From contig NZ_JBOFTR010000002.1 in NCBI RefSeq assembly GCF_051652165.1, positions 62,001 through 126,000 on the forward strand: DNA of 64,000 nucleotides, given 5' to 3'. A program made the position numbers and the translations under genes. Shown piece by piece: positions 7,292 to 15,550 of the stretch. Position 1 is the stretch's first letter. The number at the start of each line of letters is the position of its first letter. The notes under the pieces are model-generated. The model worked only from the letters and a program-made list of their open reading frames with translations, did no database searches and was not told the origin of the DNA. The DNA comes from Plesiomonas sp051652165. GTDB taxonomy: Bacteria; Pseudomonadota; Gammaproteobacteria; Enterobacterales; CAMTGL01.

Positions 7292-8302
7292 ATGGCAACC
7301 ATGAAAGATGTCGCCCGTTTAGCGGGCGTCTCGACCTCTACCGTATCGCACGTGATTAACGATAGCCGCTTTGTCAGCGATGAAATTCGCACGCGCATCA
7401 TGAGTGCGGTTGAAACACTCAACTACTCGCCGTCAGCGCTAGCCCGCAGCTTGAAAGTCAACCAAACCCATACCATTGGTATGTTGGTAACGACCAGTAA
7501 TAACCCCTTTTTTGCCGAAGTGGTGCGTGGCGTGGAGCAAAGCTGCTATGAGCGTGGCTACCAGTTAGTGCTTTGTAATACCGCTGGCGATCCACAGCGG
7601 ATGAGCCACAGTGTCGATACCTTGCTGCAAAAGCGGGTTGATGGCATTTTGATGATGTGCAGTGAATCGCACGCCGATATTAGCTGCTTGTTCCGTCGGC
7701 ACCCGAAAATTCCTTTGGTGATGATGGATTGGGGGCCGCAGGGCGCGCAGGCAGATCTGATCCGTGATAACTCTGAATATGGCGGCTATCTGGCTACGCG
7801 TCATCTGCTGACTCAAGGGCATCGGCAAATAGCCATTATTACCGGCCCGCTCGATAAGCACCCTTCATTGGGGCGTTTGCAAGGCTATTTACGTGCGCTG
7901 CATGAGGCAGGTATTACACCTGATCCGGCTTATCAGGTTGAGGGGGATTTTGATTTCTCTGGCGGGCTGTGTGGCATGACACAACTGTTGTCATGTAACC
8001 CAAGGCCTACCGCCGTATTTTGCGGTAATGATGTGATGGCTGTCGGGGCGTATCAGGTGCTGCATTACGCCGGATTACAAGTACCGGAAGATATGTCTGT
8101 GATGGGCTATGACGATATTGAGCTGGCCCGTTATCTTTCACCGCCACTGACCACCGTGCATCAGCCCAAAGAAGACCTTGGGCAGTTGGCGGTTGATACA
8201 CTGCTGGCACGCCTGCATGATCGCAACCGTGATCCTGCTGTGATTATGCTTGAGCCGAGTTTAGTTAGACGAGCTTCCGTCACTGCATGCCCTTCTACGT
8301 AA
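7292..8302 (+). CDS. rbsR: Ribose operon repressor RbsR
   Basis: RbsR is a LacI-family repressor of 336 residues. The N-terminal helix-turn-helix MATMKDVARLAGVSTSTVSHVIND is almost the same as in E. coli, followed by the hinge LNYSPSALARSLK and a periplasmic-binding-protein-like sugar domain (HTIGMLVTTSNNPFFAEVVRGVE, VMGYDDIELARYLSPPLTTVHQPK). It starts 2 nt after the rbsK stop, so the two are co-transcribed. Its operator is conserved in front of rbsD. The C-terminal tail differs from E. coli. Confidence 0.95.
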   Translation: MATMKDVARLAGVSTSTVSHVINDSRFVSDEIRTRIMSAVETLNYSPSALARSLKVNQTHTIGMLVTTSNNPFFAEVVRGVEQSCYERGYQLVLCNTAGDPQRMSHSVDTLLQKRVDGILMMCSESHADISCLFRRHPKIPLVMMDWGPQGAQADLIRDNSEYGGYLATRHLLTQGHRQIAIITGPLDKHPSLGRLQGYLRALHEAGITPDPAYQVEGDFDFSGGLCGMTQLLSCNPRPTAVFCGNDVMAVGAYQVLHYAGLQVPEDMSVMGYDDIELARYLSPPLTTVHQPKEDLGQLAVDTLLARLHDRNRDPAVIMLEPSLVRRASVTACPST

Positions 8303-8323
8303 TAACATCTTGCGTCTATTGAT

Positions 8324-8380
8324 TTACCCTATTGATAGATAGCTATTTTGATAAGTAGCTATTAATAATCAATAGGGTAA
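8324..8380. repeat. Palindromic element A at the left edge of the bcs locus
   Basis: A 12-bp perfect inverted repeat (TTACCCTATTGA at 8324-8335, TCAATAGGGTAA at 8369-8380) encloses two TAGCTATT units. It lies between the convergent ends of rbsR and bcsC. A related element is found just after bcsG at 23276-23334. It may also act as a bidirectional terminator. Confidence 0.75.
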
Positions 8381-8386
8381 TGTTTG

Positions 8387-11300
8387 TTAGTCAAAATCTG
8401 CATAAGGCGTTAACGGCTCTGGTGGCAATAGCAGATCACCATTCCAACCGCTAAAGCTGTAGCGCAGATATAATGCCCCATGGCTTGGTGTATATGTTTT
8501 GGATTTTTGAATATCCAATGCCGCACCAATAAACCAGTGTGGTGTGAGGCGATGCTCGGCCAGTAAACGAGCTTGATAACCAATGCCGGCCGTTCCGCCA
8601 CCACTGTAAAACGGTGATACATCGGTTTCATCTACGCTATTTTGCGCTTGCTGTTGCAATGCAGGGGTGATTGGGTAATATGCGCCACCGTTTGATTTTG
8701 GCCACGAATAGCTTACTGATGTCTCCATATATAAAGACCAATCTTCCCAGCGTTGACTGTAGCTAATCGGCACAGAAACAGAAACATAACGTTGTGGGCT
8801 ATAATACCCCCCTTGACCAAAGGTATAGTGGCTCAAATCTTTCCCAAAGGACCAATACATAGCATTTGTTCCAATGCGCAAGCGGCGTTGTGAATCATCA
8901 ATGACTCGGTGATAGATGCCACTCATTAGGCGTAAACGGGTGTTATCTTCCACATTCTGACCGGTAAGCAGATGATATTGCAGGCTCGACCAAACACCAT
9001 AAGGCCCACCTTGATCCCAGCTTAAGCCCAGTTTCCCTCCTGTAGCACGCACACCGCCCCAGACTTTGCCTGTATTTGGATCAATGGTTCCGGCATAAGC
9101 CAGCAAGGAGTTACTCAGTGGCCGACGTGAGAGCGTTGCAGACCAACCTAGCTGGCCAAGATCGCCTTTCGTGCTGATCCCCCCAACCCAATCTGTCACT
9201 TCAAAGCCGAGTGGGGTTGTACCAATATCTGCTTGCCAATTCTCGCCTTTCCAGCCAACGGCCAGAGCAGTACCTTGTGCTTGCTGATTACTGCTACCAA
9301 ATTGACAATGCTTTTCAGGATGTAACGCAGTAGGGGCGCATAACAAGGCACTGCCAAAATCAGAAGCATTACGCGCATTGGATAAATCAGCTTTACCTGC
9401 GTTAAGATTGACTTGATCTACGCGGAAAAATAGGCGGCCATTTTGATAGGGAATGGCGGTCTCTAACATCACATTATTGGCACGTAGATCCGATGTACCC
9501 GGTGTTCCTTTACTGCCCCAGTGATCATATTCAAGTGTGACTGTTGGGTCTTGCTGCCGAAACAAACTTTCAGCGTCACTGCGAATACTGCGCTGTAGCC
9601 AGTCATCTTTTGGATTAACCCGTGTCTGTTTAGTGGCATTGAGGTATTGCTGCTCGGCATTGGTCGCACGAGTAGGCGCATCTGATATTGAGTGAGTTGA
9701 AGGGGCAATTAACTGTAATGCTCGCTCAAAATCGTGAATCGCTTGTTTCGGATTACCCGTCAACCGCTCTATTCGCCCTGCATCACGCAAAAGAAGTGGG
9801 TCTTTTGTCTCGGCAGTCAGTAACGGGATTAGCAGGTTTCTTGCACGTTGTAGATCACCAAGTTGCACCCAGACATTCGCCGCGCGCCTTTGTATCTCTG
9901 GTGTTATTGCTGCTGTATTGCCTTTTTTTGTACCTATCATGGCCGTTTTGTTTGGTGATAAATACTGGGTAGTAAATGTATTTAGTGCTTGCTGGGCCAC
10001 TTGTTTGTGGCCTTGAGCAACATCCAACTCAATAAGACTAAGTGCAGCATCTACATTGTGAGGCTCAATGTTGAGTGCCTGTTGGTAATAGCGGTGTGCG
10101 TCTTGCCATTGAGTCGCCTGTTGTGCCCAATCGCCCAGTGTCAGTGGAATAGCAACCTGATTAGGGTAGGTTTTTTGTTGCATCAACAGATAAGCGATAG
10201 CGGTTTTATCTTGCCCACGGTTATACATCGCGCGTGCATTATCCATGATACTGCCAAATTCTAAGCGGTGAGCCAACTCACGCATGCGTGTATCCCACTG
10301 TGTTTCTGGCAAGGTGCGTAAGCTGCGAATCGCTTGTTGCTCTTGCCCTTGTCCAGCAAGAAAAAGGCTGTAGGCATAACGTAACTCAGGGCTCGTTGGT
10401 TTTTTCGCAAGCAGGGTTGAAAAGGTCTCGGCTGCATTTTTCTGCCCTAACTGCGCCCGCAGTGAGGCTAAATTGTAGGCAATCCAGACATCATCAGGTT
10501 GTAAACGTAATGCTTGGCTATATTTAGCTTCTGCACCAAGCAGTTGTTGCTGACCGATCATCTGCTCGGCCTCTTTTTGTAATTGGGTCGCCTCAATGCG
10601 GTTTAGGTCATTGGCAACACTTTTACGCTGCGCAGGGGATAAGGTTGCCAATAAACGGCGGGCTTTCGCAGGATCTGTCTCTATATAGAGATTAACCCGG
10701 CCACGCAGAGCACTGCTATTATTAGGCTGTTGGCGCAGAGCTTGTTGATACAGCTGATCGGCTTTGGCAATATCACCCCGTTTTGCGGCAACATTGGCTA
10801 ATCCAATATTGGCATAAGGGTCTGTGGGCTCAATAGGCAGTGCACGACGATAAGCATTTTCGGCTTGAGTAAACTGCCCCTTATCGAAGGCGTTATCCCC
10901 TACCGTGATAAGTTGCCAGTAACGTGCAGTGTTGAGCAGCGTGACCCACTTGTTAGCATCATCTGCCGAGGTATCGAGTTTTTGTGCTCGCTCAAATAGA
11001 TTAATAGCCTCAGCATGCCGCCCTTGTCGTAGCCGTAATAGCCCAAGCTCGCCAATCAATTGCGGATCATTTGGGTATCCACGTAGAGCTTTTTGTAGCT
11101 CTTGTTCAATCAGTGCATAGTTATTTGAATTGTTATCTAGCTGATGATAAGCCCGCATTTTGGCCTGAAAAGCAGGGTTTTTTAATAAAGTAGTCAGCTC
11201 TAAATACCCCTTTTTTGCCTCAGGGCTGGCATCAGGATACAAACGCAAATACTGTTGCCACAAGTTGGCGGTAGATTGTTGTTGTGGTAGCCGCTGCAGT

Positions 11301-11992
11301 TGGTTATACCATAACTGTGAGGCGTTATTGTGTGCAATAGGATCATTGGCCAGTTTACTTAGCAGAGCAAATGCAACGGCTGAATCAGGGGTTTTATTCA
11401 ACAGTAATTGGGCATAAGCCAGTTGTACTGCTCCGTTGTTAGGATACTGAGCATTGAGCTGTTGTAACGCTTGTTGTGCCTGTTCTGTTTTACCACTGCG
11501 CGCAACGGTATCCCAATATTCTAGAGCCAATATCGGGGTTGGAAATACACCATGAAATAATGCTTGATACAGTGTCAATGCTTGTTCATAACGGCCAGCA
11601 CGTGCAAACAAACGGGCTTGTTGCAATTGTGCCTTTTGCTGTGGCTGTGTCAGGCTGTAGTTAATTTTTGCTGTTTTATACGCGAGCGAATCAGGGGCAA
11701 CATGCTTTAATTTTGCCAGTGTAGCGGCTGCCGCAGAGAGTTTATTTTGCCGTAGATCGAGGCGAATTTGCGCACCTAAACCTTCTGGATTATTGGGATC
11801 AATACTGAACAGACGGCGCAACGAGTCTTGTACTAAATCATCACGAAAACGCGACTCACCCAGTTGAACTTGGCTCAGTAACCAGTTTACCGGCGAAACT
11901 TCGACAAGAGGTTGTGCCGCATCTACTGACGGAATAGCCTGACTTAGGCTCACCGCCAACAGTGAATAGATCAGTGGTTTTAATCCTGACAT
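8387..11992 (-). CDS. bcsC: Cellulose synthase outer-membrane export protein BcsC
   Basis: BcsC guides the cellulose chain through the periplasm and outer membrane. The 1201-residue protein begins with a signal peptide ending near VDAA, then a long series of TPR helices (for example YANIGLANVAAKRGDIAKADQLYQQALRQQPNNSSALRG) over residues about 50-790, and ends with a beta-barrel domain rich in aromatic strands (LYLRYSFSGWNGDLLLPPEPLTPYADFD). E. coli BcsC is slightly shorter. Its start overlaps the end of bcsZ by 13 nt, making it the last gene of the bcsRQABZC operon. Confidence 0.95.
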   Translation of the reverse strand: MSGLKPLIYSLLAVSLSQAIPSVDAAQPLVEVSPVNWLLSQVQLGESRFRDDLVQDSLRRLFSIDPNNPEGLGAQIRLDLRQNKLSAAAATLAKLKHVAPDSLAYKTAKINYSLTQPQQKAQLQQARLFARAGRYEQALTLYQALFHGVFPTPILALEYWDTVARSGKTEQAQQALQQLNAQYPNNGAVQLAYAQLLLNKTPDSAVAFALLSKLANDPIAHNNASQLWYNQLQRLPQQQSTANLWQQYLRLYPDASPEAKKGYLELTTLLKNPAFQAKMRAYHQLDNNSNNYALIEQELQKALRGYPNDPQLIGELGLLRLRQGRHAEAINLFERAQKLDTSADDANKWVTLLNTARYWQLITVGDNAFDKGQFTQAENAYRRALPIEPTDPYANIGLANVAAKRGDIAKADQLYQQALRQQPNNSSALRGRVNLYIETDPAKARRLLATLSPAQRKSVANDLNRIEATQLQKEAEQMIGQQQLLGAEAKYSQALRLQPDDVWIAYNLASLRAQLGQKNAAETFSTLLAKKPTSPELRYAYSLFLAGQGQEQQAIRSLRTLPETQWDTRMRELAHRLEFGSIMDNARAMYNRGQDKTAIAYLLMQQKTYPNQVAIPLTLGDWAQQATQWQDAHRYYQQALNIEPHNVDAALSLIELDVAQGHKQVAQQALNTFTTQYLSPNKTAMIGTKKGNTAAITPEIQRRAANVWVQLGDLQRARNLLIPLLTAETKDPLLLRDAGRIERLTGNPKQAIHDFERALQLIAPSTHSISDAPTRATNAEQQYLNATKQTRVNPKDDWLQRSIRSDAESLFRQQDPTVTLEYDHWGSKGTPGTSDLRANNVMLETAIPYQNGRLFFRVDQVNLNAGKADLSNARNASDFGSALLCAPTALHPEKHCQFGSSNQQAQGTALAVGWKGENWQADIGTTPLGFEVTDWVGGISTKGDLGQLGWSATLSRRPLSNSLLAYAGTIDPNTGKVWGGVRATGGKLGLSWDQGGPYGVWSSLQYHLLTGQNVEDNTRLRLMSGIYHRVIDDSQRRLRIGTNAMYWSFGKDLSHYTFGQGGYYSPQRYVSVSVPISYSQRWEDWSLYMETSVSYSWPKSNGGAYYPITPALQQQAQNSVDETDVSPFYSGGGTAGIGYQARLLAEHRLTPHWFIGAALDIQKSKTYTPSHGALYLRYSFSGWNGDLLLPPEPLTPYADFD

Positions 11993-13125
11993 GCAGCACG
12001 ACCTTGTAAAATCAGCTCACCTTGTGGTGAAAATGCGTAGCGGTTCTCAAGCCAGCCCAGCCCGAAAAGAGTCAAGGCACTGTTGTAATACCCTTCTGTG
12101 GCTAATGGCGTGTTAGCAACATATTGATGCTGTTCTGCTAATGCTTTGTTAGCATTTGACTGTTTAAGCAACGGCAAGAGTGCTGCCGAAAAACCTACTG
12201 GTGGATTACCACTGACCTGCAATGATTGAATATCGATTTTTTCTGGCGGCTTTTGGTGCTCGCTGACATAGTTGACCATCGGCTGAAAATGGGCAATGAG
12301 TGTCGTAAACTCTGGTGCATCAGGGTTAAGCATACCTACCCACAGATAGACCCGAATTGCATCGTAGCTTCCAAGCCAAGAAGAGCCTGTTTTAGCTTGC
12401 CACTGTTGCTGTTTCGTCCAATTAACCCAATCGGGTGCAAAACCGTGTGGAGAGCTCTGCATGAGCAGTGTATTGGCCGCTTTTCTGATTGCAGGCCAGC
12501 GGCTATCTGGGTAGCTGGTGGCCAGATTCTCAAGAATAAACGGGGGCACATAACTTGGATTAAGTGTCCAGTAATCTGGGTGTGTAAAGCCAATGCGTCC
12601 TGGCAATAACATCGGGCCTAATTGAGGTAAATTGCTCACCTCTTTTTGGACGATTTTTTGCAACATGAGGGCAGATTGGCTCTGATAATCCCGAATATTC
12701 CATAATCTGCCCGCCTCTTTGAGGCTATAGGCTATCCACAAGTCTGAATCAGCCGCAGAGTTTGGATCAAGAATCTGCATATGGCCTTTAGGGTCACGTC
12801 CCCATAACCACGCTGGCAAGTGATCACCTAAATCACCTTGTGCCAGATGCGTTTCGGTCCAGCGTAATATTTGGCGAAACGCTTTCTGATCTCCAGCAAC
12901 CAGTGCAAAAAACAGCCCATAGGATTGCCCTTCTGACGTGGTAATCTGGCGCGGATCACTGTGATCAATTACCCGCCCTGATTCATCTAAAAAACGTTGT
13001 TTAAACAGCGTCCAGTCAGGCCATTCACAAGGGGTTGCATGCAACACAGGGCTAACCGCCAGCATAACAGTCAGCAGGAGTGTGATCAGCGGTTTGTTCA
13101 CGGTTATCCTTTTCATGTGGAGCAT
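11980..13125 (-). CDS. bcsZ: Periplasmic endo-1,4-beta-glucanase BcsZ
   Basis: BcsZ is a glycoside hydrolase family 8 cellulase that trims cellulose during export. The ATG at 13125 (AGAGAAAGAG upstream) gives 381 residues; an ATG at 13116 also fits, and the longest frame begins at 13179 inside bcsB. A signal peptide (MKRITVNKPLITLLLTVMLA, then VSPVLHA) precedes the mature protein. The catalytic acid is the Glu of TTSEGQSYG (residue 65, equivalent to E. coli Glu55), with a conserved ADSDLWIAY motif further on. It lies between bcsB and bcsC. Confidence 0.94.
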   Translation of the reverse strand: MLHMKRITVNKPLITLLLTVMLAVSPVLHATPCEWPDWTLFKQRFLDESGRVIDHSDPRQITTSEGQSYGLFFALVAGDQKAFRQILRWTETHLAQGDLGDHLPAWLWGRDPKGHMQILDPNSAADSDLWIAYSLKEAGRLWNIRDYQSQSALMLQKIVQKEVSNLPQLGPMLLPGRIGFTHPDYWTLNPSYVPPFILENLATSYPDSRWPAIRKAANTLLMQSSPHGFAPDWVNWTKQQQWQAKTGSSWLGSYDAIRVYLWVGMLNPDAPEFTTLIAHFQPMVNYVSEHQKPPEKIDIQSLQVSGNPPVGFSAALLPLLKQSNANKALAEQHQYVANTPLATEGYYNSALTLFGLGWLENRYAFSPQGELILQGRAACQD

Positions 13126-13162
13126 CACTCTTTCTCTATAATATTTTAAAGTTAATAATGGC

Positions 13163-15550
13163 TTAACGGCGATCATCATCTAAACGGCGGCGCGTTACCC
13201 AACGCAGGGTATTCCAAAGCGCAATCGCGACAAGGACAACTGAAAGAGCGGCAACCAGCGCCAAGACAACAGGGTAGTGTGATAGGTGATACCACAACAA
13301 CATCCACCACGGTAGTTGGCCGACATAGTACATCTCACCGACTCTATCACTGTGCAATTGGCCATCTCGGAATACCACAACAGAGCCATTCATGGCCGCC
13401 ACTTTGCCCGAATTATTTAAACTTTGGGTGATCAGATTAAAGTTAGCTGAATCTGAGGCCATCATCGCAACAACGCTGCGCTGTGAGCCATACGGCGATT
13501 CAAAACCAATCATAGCTGCAATATCACCCTCAGATTGAGTATCAACACGGCTGGCCGCTTGCACACTTGGGTTAGGTGCTTGTGATGGCGTAAGTTGCAG
13601 ATCGTTAACTTGGCGCATTGGCTGACTGATCCATGCACGGGTCTGTTGGATTAATCCACTGTGATCTTTACTCAGCAATAGCTCATCAGAAGGGAGTTGG
13701 CCTATTAGCAACAGATCTTTATCTGCAGTTTTGGCGTGTTTCCAATCGTCTGTCAGGCTAACATTGATTACCGGATAGCCAGTTGATGCCCCCATTCGCC
13801 CCATCAAACTAAACAGTAAATCAAGCTCTGCACTGCTGGGTTTGGTTGGCATTAAAACGAGTGTCTGAGATAAATCGGCTAAACGAGTAAACGGAAAGCC
13901 AACATTGGCAAAGGCGCGCAGATCGGGCATCGCGATATAGTGATAATAGCCACTAAAATCGATAGTTGAGCTAGGTTCAATCGCAGCTTGTACATTTGGT
14001 GTCATGTTAGTGACACACATCCCCTTCGGCCCTCCATTTGCGTATGAGCCAAATGAGAAATCAAAGCGTAACTGGTTACGAGCACCAATTTTCAGCGCAG
14101 GGATCATCACATTATTGTTATTTGTGAACATATCGGTCAATACCGGCAGACGCACCCGCTCAGTGCTTCCGCCTTGGCCAGAATCGCGCAACAAAAATGC
14201 TTGCACAAACTGATCATTAATACTCACATTCAGCCGTGAACTGTCATTCGTGACAGGGGGGGTGTAACGGTATTGCAAATTAAGTGGAATACCAGGGCTA
14301 CGCCATGTGAACAGATCGGGCGGCACATTCATGTTTAAGGTGATTGGGCTTGGTGTCAGACCTGACACTTGTAGCTGTTGTGGGTACTCCATTAAGTCAC
14401 TAAATGGAATAGGGCGATCAGTCCTAATCCAATTTGGAGCATCGTAGGGTTTACGTTTGACCAATAAATCAACCTGTTTAATGGTGGTTGATTGCCCACG
14501 CAACAGTGTATTTCCTAGTGCAATACCTTGGCTGGCAGTCAGTAAATCTTCATCATTACGGCCTAAAATGAGCAAAAGTTTCACATAGGGGTTATTGGGG
14601 TGGCTGATCATCTCAACGGTGGGTGCATTGACCAACGGATAGTCTTTTAAAAAGTCAGGTCGGTTGCTGTTGGTAGCAAACACAATCGCGTTATGTTCAG
14701 GTAACTGATTAAATAACACGGGAAACTGTTGCCCACGCCAAGCTGCTTGAATACCAAACCAAGAGGCAAGTGTTGCCGCTGCTTTTTGGGTGGTCAGAGA
14801 CGGTGTCTGCTGAAAGACAAACGGTAAGTTGAGTGTGTTGATATCTTGTGGATCAAAAAATGGCTCAGGGAACATGGCCAAATTATTGTCTAAAGCCAGT
14901 GATTGTACGGTTAAATCTAAGGTACTTTTACGGCTAAGATCCGTCCACAATGCATTGCTCATGGGGTCTTCACAACCCGCTTCATAGTGGCCGATTAACT
15001 CAAAATGTAGGGTGTTAAAATTTTTAATAAATTTAGGATCAAGCGCAATAGTTTGATTGATCTCTTTTCCCATCTGATTTTGAGTTATTGGAATAACCTG
15101 CATCAGCTCATCATTCATATACACTTTAATCTGTGATAATACCGGGATCATGGCCGGAGAGGGCGTAAAGATTAAGTGTAAATTGGCATTGGTGATAACC
15201 TGATCACCCCGAACACCAAAATCGAGTTTGATGCTTTTTAGGGCGTTTCGCAGTTCAAGTACACCCGCAGGCAGCAGTTGATTAAATGTAAACTGCTCAT
15301 TTTTAACCGGAGGTGCATCTGCCGTGGGTGCTGCAAGTGCCGTTGTTGAGACTGCTGGTGTTGTTAGGAGTGGCGCAGTACTCGTTTGTGCTTCAGCAGG
15401 GATTGTCGACAGTGGCATTGTTGTTTGCATTGGCACTGATTGATTTGCCGTTGCTTGATTGGCCGAGGTTGTGTCAGCGTATGCCAATACCGGAGTGACC
15501 CCGATCAGGGAGAGCGCGATCAGCATGATTTTTTTTGAAAGTTCAGTCAT
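13163..15550 (-). CDS. bcsB: Cellulose synthase regulatory subunit BcsB
   Basis: BcsB is the periplasmic, membrane-anchored partner of BcsA and pulls the nascent glucan outward. The 795-residue protein has a signal peptide ending at AYA, a Thr/Ala/Pro-rich linker (about residues 27-82), carbohydrate-binding and flavodoxin-like domains (GHYEAGCEDPMSNALWTDLS; LLLILGRNDEDLLTASQGIALGNTLLRG), and a C-terminal membrane helix (YPVVLALVAALSVVLVAIALW) followed by a basic tail. Its ATG overlaps the bcsA stop by 4 nt, so the two are translationally coupled. A short run of seven C in its coding strand near 14260 is worth noting. Confidence 0.95.
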   Translation of the reverse strand: MTELSKKIMLIALSLIGVTPVLAYADTTSANQATANQSVPMQTTMPLSTIPAEAQTSTAPLLTTPAVSTTALAAPTADAPPVKNEQFTFNQLLPAGVLELRNALKSIKLDFGVRGDQVITNANLHLIFTPSPAMIPVLSQIKVYMNDELMQVIPITQNQMGKEINQTIALDPKFIKNFNTLHFELIGHYEAGCEDPMSNALWTDLSRKSTLDLTVQSLALDNNLAMFPEPFFDPQDINTLNLPFVFQQTPSLTTQKAAATLASWFGIQAAWRGQQFPVLFNQLPEHNAIVFATNSNRPDFLKDYPLVNAPTVEMISHPNNPYVKLLLILGRNDEDLLTASQGIALGNTLLRGQSTTIKQVDLLVKRKPYDAPNWIRTDRPIPFSDLMEYPQQLQVSGLTPSPITLNMNVPPDLFTWRSPGIPLNLQYRYTPPVTNDSSRLNVSINDQFVQAFLLRDSGQGGSTERVRLPVLTDMFTNNNNVMIPALKIGARNQLRFDFSFGSYANGGPKGMCVTNMTPNVQAAIEPSSTIDFSGYYHYIAMPDLRAFANVGFPFTRLADLSQTLVLMPTKPSSAELDLLFSLMGRMGASTGYPVINVSLTDDWKHAKTADKDLLLIGQLPSDELLLSKDHSGLIQQTRAWISQPMRQVNDLQLTPSQAPNPSVQAASRVDTQSEGDIAAMIGFESPYGSQRSVVAMMASDSANFNLITQSLNNSGKVAAMNGSVVVFRDGQLHSDRVGEMYYVGQLPWWMLLWYHLSHYPVVLALVAALSVVLVAIALWNTLRWVTRRRLDDDRR

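Noticed and set aside
13163..15550. Phase variation through the seven-C tract in bcsB
   Set aside because: Seven bases is short for a slippage tract, and chance occurrence is likely in a gene of this length.
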